The position numbers were made by a program, and so were the translations under genes. A stretch of 64,000 bases of DNA from NCBI RefSeq assembly GCF_014649735.1, contig NZ_BMTP01000005.1, positions 248,001 through 312,000 of the forward strand, in the 5' to 3' direction. This DNA is from Streptomyces lavendofoliae (lineage in GTDB: Bacteria > Actinomycetota > Actinomycetes > Streptomycetales > Streptomycetaceae). Every line of letters starts with the position of its first letter. Position 1 is the stretch's first letter. Shown here piece by piece: positions 17,552-24,974 of this stretch. The notes under the pieces were generated by a model that had not been told where the DNA came from, did no database searches, and was given only the letters and a program-made list of their open reading frames with translations.

Positions 17552-18853
17552 ATGCGTTTCGCCCTTCGCACCGCCGTCGCCACCGCCCTCCTCGCCGGTG
17601 CCGCCCTCACCCCCGTGGCCACCGCCACCGCCGCGCTCGCCGCCGAGGGCGCCCGGCCGGCCCCCGCCGGTGCCGCGCAGCCCGCCCCCGCGCAGCCCGC
17701 CCCCGCGGACGCCGTCGCTCCGGCGGCCGGCGCCCGGCCGGGAGCGCCGGAGGGCAAGCCCGGCACGCCGGAGGGCAAGCCCGGCACGCCGGCGGACGAG
17801 CCCGGCACCGGTGCGGGATCCGGCACGGGCGCCGAGCCCGCGGCCGGAGGCACGCAGACGGACACCGCGACCGGCACGGGCGAGCGGGAGCCCGTGAAGA
17901 CCGTGCCGCTCGTCGAGGGCATGTCCGCCCAGGTGTTCCGGGTGGACGGGAGGCCGGAGGCGGACGTCCTCAAGGCCGGCCGGACGCTGTTCACCCTCAA
18001 GGCGGGCGAGAAGCGGACCTACAACCGTGTCGAGGTGCTCCTCAAGGCCGACGGCCGGGTCATCCCCCGCCAGGTCGACGAGGACATGGGCCGGCTGATC
18101 CGCACCGGAACCCTCGAGAACGGCACGTACGTCAAGATCTACCGCGTCACCGGCAACCACCACCGCGCCGACGCCTTCATCGACGGCGCCTCGATCGGGG
18201 TCCTCGACGCCGACGGCCGGTCGGTGGCCGGCCAGCACGACGTCCAGTACTTCGTGCTCGAGGCGGACGGCTCGACCTACAACTGGCTCGGGCGTGAGAA
18301 CGTCGTGACGGCCGCCAAGCCGGGCGTCTACAAGCTCCCGAACGGCCTGCTGATCCAGATCGTGCGGACGGTGTCGGGGCGCTACGGCATCTCCGCGTGC
18401 GACGACGACGGATGCCCGAAGGGCGCCGTCTTCGTCGACGACACCGGCCGCTCCGTACTGCGGGAGGGCTCGGCCGTCGTCGTCCTCGACCGGGACGGCA
18501 CCTTCTCCCACTACCTCACCGGCGCCGCCACCCAGGACGCGGCCGTCTACGTCGGCGCCGAGGTCCCGGGCGCGGACCGCGGCGGGGACAAGGCCGGGAA
18601 CAAGGGCGGCGGCGAGCCGGGCGGCGGTACGGCCGCACCCGCCGCCACCACGGCCCCCGCCGTCAGCGCCCAGGGCAGCACCTCGCAGACCACCGTCGTG
18701 CCCCGGGGCGGCGTCGCCGCCGGTGCCGAGACGTCCGGTGAGGACGGCGACCCCACCCCGCTGGTCGCCTCCGGCGCGGGAGCCGCCGCGCTCTCCGCCG
18801 CCGCTCTGGGCTTCGTCGCCATGCGCCGCCGCCGGGCGGCCGACCACGGCTGA
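17552..18853 (+). CDS. Secreted, cell-wall-anchor-like protein with Pro-rich repeats
   Basis: 433 aa from ATG 17552, with GGAG five bases upstream; an upstream in-frame ATG at 17504 lacks a signal. Signal peptide 1-31. Residues 32-110 are Ala/Pro/Gly-rich with a threefold PEGKPGT-type repeat. A folded region at about 115-330 has no family I recognise (VEGMSAQVFRVDG, FVDDTGRSVLREGSAVVVLD). The end has a hydrophobic helix (LVASGAGAAALSAAALGFVA) and a basic tail MRRRRAADHG, the layout of a sortase substrate but without LPxTG or LAxTG. A class F sortase gene follows 116 bases downstream, so it is the obvious candidate substrate. Confidence 0.7.
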   Translation: MRFALRTAVATALLAGAALTPVATATAALAAEGARPAPAGAAQPAPAQPAPADAVAPAAGARPGAPEGKPGTPEGKPGTPADEPGTGAGSGTGAEPAAGGTQTDTATGTGEREPVKTVPLVEGMSAQVFRVDGRPEADVLKAGRTLFTLKAGEKRTYNRVEVLLKADGRVIPRQVDEDMGRLIRTGTLENGTYVKIYRVTGNHHRADAFIDGASIGVLDADGRSVAGQHDVQYFVLEADGSTYNWLGRENVVTAAKPGVYKLPNGLLIQIVRTVSGRYGISACDDDGCPKGAVFVDDTGRSVLREGSAVVVLDRDGTFSHYLTGAATQDAAVYVGAEVPGADRGGDKAGNKGGGEPGGGTAAPAATTAPAVSAQGSTSQTTVVPRGGVAAGAETSGEDGDPTPLVASGAGAAALSAAALGFVAMRRRRAADHG

Positions 18854-18969
18854 CCACCGTTCCTCCCGCGTGACCTGTCCATGACCCGAGCAGGCCACCT
18901 CCCCCTTCCGGGCGGGCCGCCGCGACACACCCCACGCGGCGGCCCGCCGCCCACGTTCCAGGAGGCCCC

Positions 18970-19587
18970 GTGAGACTCCGGCTCGCCGCCGCGCTCCTCG
19001 CCCTCGCCGTCCCCGCCGCGCTCGCCGGCTGCGGCGCCGCGCGGGGCGGCCCGCCGGTCACCCCCGGCGCCCCATCCGCCCCGCCCGCCCACGTCGAGCC
19101 CGCCACCGCGCCTCCGGCCGCGGCCGCCGCCCCCCTGGCCCGGTCCGAACCGGTCCGGGTCGAGATCCCCGCCGCCGGCGTCGACACCGGCCCCGTGCTC
19201 GACCTCGGCCTCGCCGCCGACGGCACGGTCGAGGTGCCGTCCGTCGCCGACGCGGACCGGATCGGCTGGTACGACAAGGGCGTCACGCCCGGGGAGACCG
19301 GCCCCGCCGTGCTGATCGGCCACTTCGACACCGCCCGGGGCCCGGCCGTCCTGAAGGACGTCGCCAAGGTGCGTACCGGCGACGAGATCAGGGTCCGGCG
19401 CGCCGACGGCACCACCGCCGTCTTCCGCGTACGGGAACTGGAGCAGGTCGACAAGAAGGTCTTCCCGACGCGGAAGGTCTACGGCGACACCGCCCGCCCC
19501 GAACTGCGCCTCATCACCTGTGGCGGCGAACTGGTGGACGGCCACCGGCCCGACAACATCATCCTGTACGCCGATCTGGTCGTGTGA
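18970..19587 (+). CDS. Class F sortase with lipoprotein-type signal
   Basis: 205 aa from GTG 18970. N-terminus RLAAALLALAVPAALAGCG is a lipobox signal (L-A-G-C), so the enzyme may be lipid-anchored rather than held by a transmembrane helix. A Pro/Ala linker at 30-60 is followed by the sortase domain: the catalytic His is in LIGHFDTARG, the Cys in LRLITCGGE, and the Arg in HRPDNIIL. These match class F sortases of actinobacteria, whose substrates are poorly known. It follows the anchor-like protein at 17552. Confidence 0.88.
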   Translation: MRLRLAAALLALAVPAALAGCGAARGGPPVTPGAPSAPPAHVEPATAPPAAAAAPLARSEPVRVEIPAAGVDTGPVLDLGLAADGTVEVPSVADADRIGWYDKGVTPGETGPAVLIGHFDTARGPAVLKDVAKVRTGDEIRVRRADGTTAVFRVRELEQVDKKVFPTRKVYGDTARPELRLITCGGELVDGHRPDNIILYADLVV

Positions 19588-19604
19588 CGCTCCGGGCCGT
19601 GAGG

Positions 19605-19617
19605 CAGAATCGGCCGT
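19605..19617 (+). promoter_or_regulatory. Promoter of PH-domain gene, leaderless type
   Basis: CAGAAT (19605-19610) followed by seven bases and the ATG at 19618, with TGTGAC about 16 bases upstream of it as a -35. Confidence 0.5.
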
Positions 19618-20208
19618 ATGACGACCCCCCAGGAGCCCCAGTACGCCGACCGGTCCTACCGCTCGACCCCGGGGATCGTCGGAGGGCTGCTGCTCCTGGC
19701 CTTCGCCGCCTGGATCGGCGGCGACGCGCTGGTCACCGGCGAGGGCCGGGTGCCCTGGATCGCCGCCGCCGGGCTGCTGCTGGTGGTCCCACTGGTCGTC
19801 GCGTTCACGTTCCGGCCCGTGGTGTACGTCAACGACGACCGCATGCGGGTACGGAACCCCTTCCGGACCGTCGACCTGCCGTGGGCGTCGGTCGCGGACG
19901 TGCGGGCGGGGTACTCCAGCGAGGTCGTCACCCGGGACGGCACCACGTACCAGCTGTGGTCCGTGCCCGTCTCGCTGCGCGAGCGGAAGAAGGCCGCGCG
20001 CCGCCAGGACCGCGCGGCCGGCACCGCGGGCCCGGAGGCGGCCCGGTCCGCCGGAGCCGACGCGACCATCGCCGACCTGCGCGAACTGGCCGAGCGGTGC
20101 GCGGCACGGCCCTCCGCGCAGGGCGCCCCGCACGTCCGCTGGGCCTACGAGATCATCGCGCCCGCGCTCGCCGGGCTCGTCCTGCTCCTGGTCCTGCTCG
20201 CCGTCTGA
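19618..20208 (+). CDS. PH-domain membrane protein
   Basis: 196 aa. Two transmembrane helices at about 18-60 (IVGGLLLLAFAAWIGGDAL; WIAAAGLLLVVPLVVAF), then a bacterial PH-like domain (VVYVNDDRMRVRNPFRTVDLPWASVADVRAGYSSEVVT), a charged segment (RERKKAARRQDRAA), and a C-terminal helix (YEIIAPALAGLVLLLVLLAV). PH proteins of this kind are usually uncharacterised envelope proteins. It ends three bases before the convergent glycosyltransferase gene. Confidence 0.85.
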   Translation: MTTPQEPQYADRSYRSTPGIVGGLLLLAFAAWIGGDALVTGEGRVPWIAAAGLLLVVPLVVAFTFRPVVYVNDDRMRVRNPFRTVDLPWASVADVRAGYSSEVVTRDGTTYQLWSVPVSLRERKKAARRQDRAAGTAGPEAARSAGADATIADLRELAERCAARPSAQGAPHVRWAYEIIAPALAGLVLLLVLLAV

Positions 20209-20211
20209 GGC

Positions 20212-21402
20212 TCACGGCGGCCCCGGCCACACCAGCAGCATGTAGCCCCCCAGCCACGCCGACGACAGCACCGCCGCGCCCAGCACCACACCGGCCACCG
20301 CCGGCCGCGCCCGGCCCACCGCCACGGCGAGCGGCAGCAGCAGCGGGAAGGCGGGCAGCAGGAAGCGGGCGCGCGGGAAGTACACCCCGCCGCTGCCCAG
20401 CACCACCACCAGCAGCGCCCCGCAGAAGACCAGCAGCGGCAGCGGCTGCCGGTCGGCCAGGCACAGCGCGTACAGCGCCACCGAGGCCACCAGCACCGCC
20501 GAGACGGCCACCAGGAACAGCTGCGGCGTCCGGTCGTACGCCAGGAGCTCCCTCAGCTCGCGCAGGGTGCCCGCGCCGCCGTCCCAGGTGTTGCGCCACA
20601 GCCGCTGCACGGCGAAGTAACCGTCCCAGCGGCCCACCCGGACGCCCACCCACGCCACGAACCCGAGCCAGCCGAGGGGCGCGGCGAGCGCCGCGACGAG
20701 CGGGGGCCACGCGCGTGTGCGGCCCGCCGCGACCAGACCGGTCACCGTCACCGCGGCGGCGAGGGCGATCCCGGTCGGGCGGGTGAGCCCGGCGAGCACC
20801 GTGAGGGCGGCCGCCGCGTACCAGCGGCCGGTCATCACGGCGTACAGCGCCCATGCGGCGAGCGCCGTGAACAGCGACTCGGTGTAGCCCATCCACTGGA
20901 CCACCCCGACCGGCAGCGCTCCCCACAGGACGGCCAGCACGGTGCCGGCCCGGCGCCCGTGCAGCCGGGCGCCGACGGCGAAGATCCCCCACGCCGCGAC
21001 CAGCGAGCACGCCACCGCGAGCAGCAGCGCCACCGACGCGCGCGAGCCCGGAGTGACGCCCGCGACCGCCTTGACCAGCAGTGGGTACAGCGGGAAGAAC
21101 GCCAGGTTGTTGGAGTCGTACCGGGTGCCGAGGTGGTCCTGGTACCCGTGGTCGGCGATGCCCAGGTACCAGTCCGAGTCCCAGGACGTGGCCAGCGTCG
21201 GCCAGACCCCGTGCTGTTTGAGGCGCGCCCAGCGGGCCAGCACCAGCAGCCCGGACAGCCGCACCAGGAGGTACCCGAGCAGTGCGGGCGCGGCGTACCG
21301 CAGCGAGCGGGCGGTCCGCTCCCGGACGCCCCCGGCCGCCGCGGACGGCGGCCGGCGCGACGCGGGGACGATCGGGCGCGGGGTGATCACCGACGGCGGC
21401 AC
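20212..21402 (-). CDS. PIG-V-like polytopic mannosyltransferase
   Basis: 396 aa, about ten transmembrane segments. The first lumenal-type loop WDSDWYLGIADHGYQ and NNLAFFPLYPLLVKAVAG are typical of the PIG-V and GT-C mannosyltransferase group; the acidic WDSDW residues are the expected catalytic part. It probably moves a sugar from a polyprenyl-phosphate donor onto an extracytoplasmic acceptor. Start is GTG 21402. Acceptor and sugar cannot be read from sequence. Confidence 0.82.
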   Translation of the reverse strand: MPPSVITPRPIVPASRRPPSAAAGGVRERTARSLRYAAPALLGYLLVRLSGLLVLARWARLKQHGVWPTLATSWDSDWYLGIADHGYQDHLGTRYDSNNLAFFPLYPLLVKAVAGVTPGSRASVALLLAVACSLVAAWGIFAVGARLHGRRAGTVLAVLWGALPVGVVQWMGYTESLFTALAAWALYAVMTGRWYAAAALTVLAGLTRPTGIALAAAVTVTGLVAAGRTRAWPPLVAALAAPLGWLGFVAWVGVRVGRWDGYFAVQRLWRNTWDGGAGTLRELRELLAYDRTPQLFLVAVSAVLVASVALYALCLADRQPLPLLVFCGALLVVVLGSGGVYFPRARFLLPAFPLLLPLAVAVGRARPAVAGVVLGAAVLSSAWLGGYMLLVWPGPP

Positions 21403-21524
21403 GGTGGCGCTCCAGGGGCTCGGCTGCGGTACCGGGGGTCACCCTGCTCGGTGGCCCCCGGAACGTACCGGGCCCCTGGGTCAAGTGCCGTACGAGAATC
21501 ACCCGTACGGGGGTCGGGCGTGGC

Positions 21525-23165
21525 TCAGATGCCGGCCGCCTCCGCCAGGTCCCGCTTGATCGCGGCCAGGACGTCGTCGGCCCGCGCCCGCGCGCCGGCG
21601 AGCCCGCTCGCGTCGGCGACCGGGACGACGACCTCCAGGTAGCACTTCAGCTTGGGCTCGGTGCCGCTGGGGCGCACGATGACGCGGGCCCGGAAGGCGC
21701 CGTCCAGGTGGTACCGCAGGCCGTCCGTGGGCGGCAGCGTGGCGGTGCCCTTCGTCAGGTCCTCGGCGGACGTGACGGTCAGCCCGGCGAGCGCGGCGGG
21801 CGGCTGCTCGCGCAGCCGGCGCATGGCGTTCGCGATGACGCCCAGGTCCTCGACGCGTACGGACAGCTGGTCCGTGGCGTGCAGCCCGTGCGCGACCGCC
21901 AGGTCGTCGAGCAGGTCGGACAGGGTGCGGCCCCGCTCCTTCAGCTCCGAGGCCAGCTCGGCGACGAGCAGCGCCGCCGTGATGCCGTCCTTGTCGCGTA
22001 CGCCGCCGGGGTCGACGCAGTAGCCGAGCGCCTCCTCGTAGCCGTAGGCCAGGCCCTCCACCCGGGCGATCCACTTGAAGCCGGTCAGCGTCTCCTCGTA
22101 CGGCAGGCCGGCCGCCTCGGCGATCCGGCCGAGCAGCGACGACGACACGATCGACTCGGCGAAGGTGCCGGTGACGCCCTTGCGGACCAGGTGCGCGGCG
22201 AGCAGCGCGCCGACCTCGTCGCCGCGCAGCATGCGCCAGTCGCCCTCGTGGGGCACGGCGACGGCGCAGCGGTCGGCGTCCGGGTCGTTGGCGATGACGA
22301 TGTCCGGCCGGACCTCGCGGGCCCGGGCGAACGCCAGGTCCATCGCGCCCGGCTCCTCGGGGTTGGGGAAGGCGACGGTCGGGAACGCCGGGTCCGGTTC
22401 GGCCTGCTCGGCCACGAGCGTCGGCGCGGGGAACCCGGCGCGCTCCCAGGCCGCGAGGACGACGTCCTTGCCGACGCCGTGCATGGCCGTGTAGACGACG
22501 TTCGCGGTCCTGGGCGACCCGGGGCTCAGGACGGCGTCCGTACGCGCCAGGTAGGCCCCCAGGACCTCGTCCCCGAGCGTCTCCCAGCCGTCCTCGGCAC
22601 GCGGGACGTCGCTCAGGCTCGCGATCGCGGCGATCTCGGCGGCGATCCGGGTGTCGGCGGGCGGCACGATCTGCGAGCCGTCGCCCAGGTAGACCTTGTA
22701 GCCGTTGTCGCGGGGCGGGTTGTGGCTGGCGGTGACCTCGACGCCGGCCACGGCGCCCAGGTGCCTTATGGCGTACGCCAGGACGGGCGTCGGCAGCGGG
22801 CGCGGCAGGACCGCGGCGCGCAGGCCCGCGCCGACCATGACGGCCGCGGTGTCGCGGGCGAAGTCGGCGGACTTGTAGCGGGCGTCGAAGCCGATGACGA
22901 CCAGGCCGCCGGTGTGGCCCTCCGCCTTGAGGTACGCGGCGAGCCCGGCGGCGGCCCGGATCACCACGGCCCGGTTCATCCGCATGGGGCCGGCCCCCAG
23001 CTCGCCGCGCAGTCCGGCCGTGCCGAACTGGAGGGTGCCGCTGAACCGGGCGGCGAGCTCGTCGAGGTCCCGGGCCTCGATGAGCCCGGCGAGCTCCTCG
23101 CGGGTCTCGCCGTCCGGGTCCTCGGCCAGCCACGCCTCCGCCTGCGCGATGAGGTTCTGCTGCAC
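21525..23165 (-). CDS. Phospho-sugar mutase (phosphopentomutase/phosphoglucomutase 2-like)
   Basis: 546 aa from GTG 23165, with AGAGAGG upstream. Alpha-D-phosphohexomutase superfamily: phosphoserine S147 in TASHNPPRDNGYKVY, metal loop in DPDADRCAV, sugar loop EEALGYCVD, and phosphate loop RPSGTEPKLKCY. Length and the FGTAGLRG start fit the PGM2/PMM branch, which includes ribose- and deoxyribose-1-phosphate mutases. It lies between PNP and deoC, and no DeoB-type phosphopentomutase is in view. I infer it converts (deoxy)ribose-1-P to the 5-P form, completing the pathway. Confidence 0.9.
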   Translation of the reverse strand: MQQNLIAQAEAWLAEDPDGETREELAGLIEARDLDELAARFSGTLQFGTAGLRGELGAGPMRMNRAVVIRAAAGLAAYLKAEGHTGGLVVIGFDARYKSADFARDTAAVMVGAGLRAAVLPRPLPTPVLAYAIRHLGAVAGVEVTASHNPPRDNGYKVYLGDGSQIVPPADTRIAAEIAAIASLSDVPRAEDGWETLGDEVLGAYLARTDAVLSPGSPRTANVVYTAMHGVGKDVVLAAWERAGFPAPTLVAEQAEPDPAFPTVAFPNPEEPGAMDLAFARAREVRPDIVIANDPDADRCAVAVPHEGDWRMLRGDEVGALLAAHLVRKGVTGTFAESIVSSSLLGRIAEAAGLPYEETLTGFKWIARVEGLAYGYEEALGYCVDPGGVRDKDGITAALLVAELASELKERGRTLSDLLDDLAVAHGLHATDQLSVRVEDLGVIANAMRRLREQPPAALAGLTVTSAEDLTKGTATLPPTDGLRYHLDGAFRARVIVRPSGTEPKLKCYLEVVVPVADASGLAGARARADDVLAAIKRDLAEAAGI

Positions 23166-23289
23166 GGTGTCTGCCTCTCTGGATCTGGTCTGCGGTACGT
23201 GCCGCTCACCCGGCGAGGTGTGCGGTTCGCCCGTCCGGGCGTGGTTGCAGTACCCGGGCGGGGCGCCTTCGTCCCGGTGCCCTGCCGCC

Positions 23290-23322
23290 GGTGGTGCGGG
23301 GCGGGTGCCACCCCGCACCACC
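23290..23322 (-). terminator. Terminator between PNP and mutase genes
   Basis: 12-bp perfect arms GGTGGTGCGGGG / CCCCGCACCACC with a 9-nt loop. It lies in the 230-bp gap, so the mutase is probably transcribed mainly from its own promoter. Confidence 0.7.
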
Positions 23323-23395
23323 GCCCACGGCAACCGCCTCGTGGCGGGCGAACCCGGGGACGCCGGGGCGCGCGGGGCCGGGGCCCCGCGAGGGG

Positions 23396-24220
23396 TCAGA
23401 TGCGGTCCAGCACCCGGGTGAGGAGCTCACCCATGCGGGCGGCGGAGTCGCGGCCCGCCTGGAGGACCTCCTCGTGGTTCAGCGGCTCGCCCGAGAGCCC
23501 CGCCGCGAGGTTGGTGACCAGGGAGATGCCGAGGACCTCCGCGCCCGCCTCACGGGCCGCGATGGCCTCGAGGACGGTCGACATGCCGACCAGGTCGCCG
23601 CCGAGGACGCGGACCATGTTGATCTCGGCCGGGGTCTCGTAGTGCGGGCCGGGGAACTGGACGTACACGCCCTCTTCGAGGGTCTCGTCGACCTCCTTGC
23701 ACAGCGCGCGCAGGCGCGGCGAGTAGAGGTCGGTGAGGTCCACGAAGTTGGCGCCGACGATCGGGGAGGCGCCGGTCAGGTTGAGGTGGTCGCTGATGAG
23801 GACCGGCTGGCCGGGGCGCATGCCCTCGCGCAGGCCGCCGCAGCCGTTGGTCAGCACGACGGTCTTGCAGCCGGCGGCGACGGCGGTGCGCACGCCGTGG
23901 GCGACGGCGGCGACGCCGCGGCCCTCGTAGAAGTGCGTACGGCCCAGGAAGACCAGCGCGCGCTTGTCGCCGATGGCGTACGAGCGGATCTTGCCGCCGT
24001 GGCCCTCGACGGCCGGCGGCGGGAAGCCGGGCAGCTGAGTGACCGGGAACTCGGCGTCCGGGGCGCCGAGCGCGTCGACGGCCGGCGCCCAGCCGGAGCC
24101 CATCACGAGGGCGACGTCGTGGGTCTCGGCGCCGGTCAGCTCGCGCAGGCGCGCGGCGGCGTCGGCGGCGGCGGCGTAGGGGTCGCCCTGGAGGTGATCC
24201 GGGGTGGCAGTTGCGTTCAC
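23396..24220 (-). CDS. Purine nucleoside phosphorylase
   Basis: Phosphorolysis of inosine, guanosine and deoxy forms to base and (deoxy)ribose-1-phosphate. 274 aa from GTG 24220. Class II (trimeric, PNPase/MTAP family) features: [13 protein letters not shown] phosphate loop, [65 protein letters not shown] and [11 protein letters not shown]. Its promoter carries the third copy of the nucleoside palindrome. Usually called punA or deoD in actinobacteria. Confidence 0.94.
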   Translation of the reverse strand: MNATATPDHLQGDPYAAAADAAARLRELTGAETHDVALVMGSGWAPAVDALGAPDAEFPVTQLPGFPPPAVEGHGGKIRSYAIGDKRALVFLGRTHFYEGRGVAAVAHGVRTAVAAGCKTVVLTNGCGGLREGMRPGQPVLISDHLNLTGASPIVGANFVDLTDLYSPRLRALCKEVDETLEEGVYVQFPGPHYETPAEINMVRVLGGDLVGMSTVLEAIAAREAGAEVLGISLVTNLAAGLSGEPLNHEEVLQAGRDSAARMGELLTRVLDRI

Positions 24221-24313
24221 AGAGTCTCTCGCCTCGCGAAGTAACAGTCGCCCCGGACCTCGCGAGGGCCGGGGGTCCGGGGGCCGGCCCCGGAAGAAAG
24301 CAGTACGCACAAG

Positions 24314-24319
24314 AGCGTA
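24314..24319 (-). promoter_or_regulatory. Purine nucleoside phosphorylase -10 element
   Basis: TACGCT on the minus strand. A 17-bp spacer places the -35 inside the operator palindrome. The 5' leader would be about 85 bases. Confidence 0.45.
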
Positions 24320-24331
24320 GCCCGAAGATGC

Positions 24332-24343
24332 CTACGCGCGTAG
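24332..24343 (-). promoter_or_regulatory. Operator copy 3, CTACGCGCGTAG, upstream of purine nucleoside phosphorylase
   Basis: Third exact copy of the palindrome, overlapping the predicted -35 region of the PNP gene. Confidence 0.72.
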
Positions 24344-24374
24344 ATGACGATGCCCACGGAGCTGGGATCGTTGC

Positions 24375-24392
24375 CTTGTCGTTTCCGACAAG
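24375..24392 (-). terminator. Small hairpin after the GGCT gene
   Basis: CTTGTCG / CGACAAG with a 4-nt loop, just past the stop of the minus-strand gene ending at 24398. Confidence 0.5.
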
Positions 24393-24397
24393 CGGGG

Positions 24398-24835
24398 TCA
24401 GCAGGGCCGCTTGCGCAGCTCCATCACGTAGTCGTGCGGGGCGCCCGCCGACTCCGCCGCGTCCGCGATCTCGCCCAGGTAGCGTGCCGACGGCAGGCCG
24501 CCCTCGTAGCCGTTCAGGACGTACACCCAGGCGGGTTCCTCGCCGTCCAGGGTGTGCACGCGCACCCGCATGCGCCGGTAGATGTCCAGCCCGACGCCCT
24601 CCCATCGGTCCATGGAGTCCTCGTCCATGGGCGCGATGTCGTACAGGGCGACGAACACCTGGGAGCGCGGCGCCTCCACGATCGTGGACAGGGCGCCCTC
24701 CCAGCCCATCTGTTCCCCGCCGAACGTCAGCCGCCAGCCGTTGAGCCAGCCCGTACCGCGCAGCGGGGAATGGGGGGCGCGGCGGGTCATCAGCCGCGCG
24801 TCGAGGTTGCCGGCGTACGCGGCGTAGAGCGACAT
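24398..24835 (-). CDS. Gamma-glutamylcyclotransferase-fold protein
   Basis: 145 aa. GGCT/AIG2 fold: the N-terminal strand and substrate loop LYAAYAGNLDARLM (cf. YGSNL), WRLTFGG, TIVEAPRSQVFVALYDI, an acidic segment MDEDSMDRWEGVGLDIYRR, and AWVYVLNGYEGGLPSARYL near the end. Members release 5-oxoproline from gamma-glutamyl compounds or serve other roles. No context points to a particular substrate. Divergent from the quinone-reductase gene. Confidence 0.82.
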   Translation of the reverse strand: MSLYAAYAGNLDARLMTRRAPHSPLRGTGWLNGWRLTFGGEQMGWEGALSTIVEAPRSQVFVALYDIAPMDEDSMDRWEGVGLDIYRRMRVRVHTLDGEEPAWVYVLNGYEGGLPSARYLGEIADAAESAGAPHDYVMELRKRPC

Positions 24836-24974
24836 GGGATCGAGGGTACGGGAGGGCCGGGGGTGAGCGCTGTTCCTCCATCGAGGGCCCCGGCGGGAAG
24901 CACCCGCGGCCGTGCGGGACAATGGGGTACGTACTTGCACCCCTGCCGTGACGAGAGCGCGAGGCGTAACCCCT

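Noticed and set aside
18780..18853. LPxTG or LAxTG motif in the secreted protein at 17552
   Set aside because: The sequence before the C-terminal helix reads GDPTPLVASGAG; no standard sorting pentapeptide exists, so I did not call it a canonical sortase substrate.
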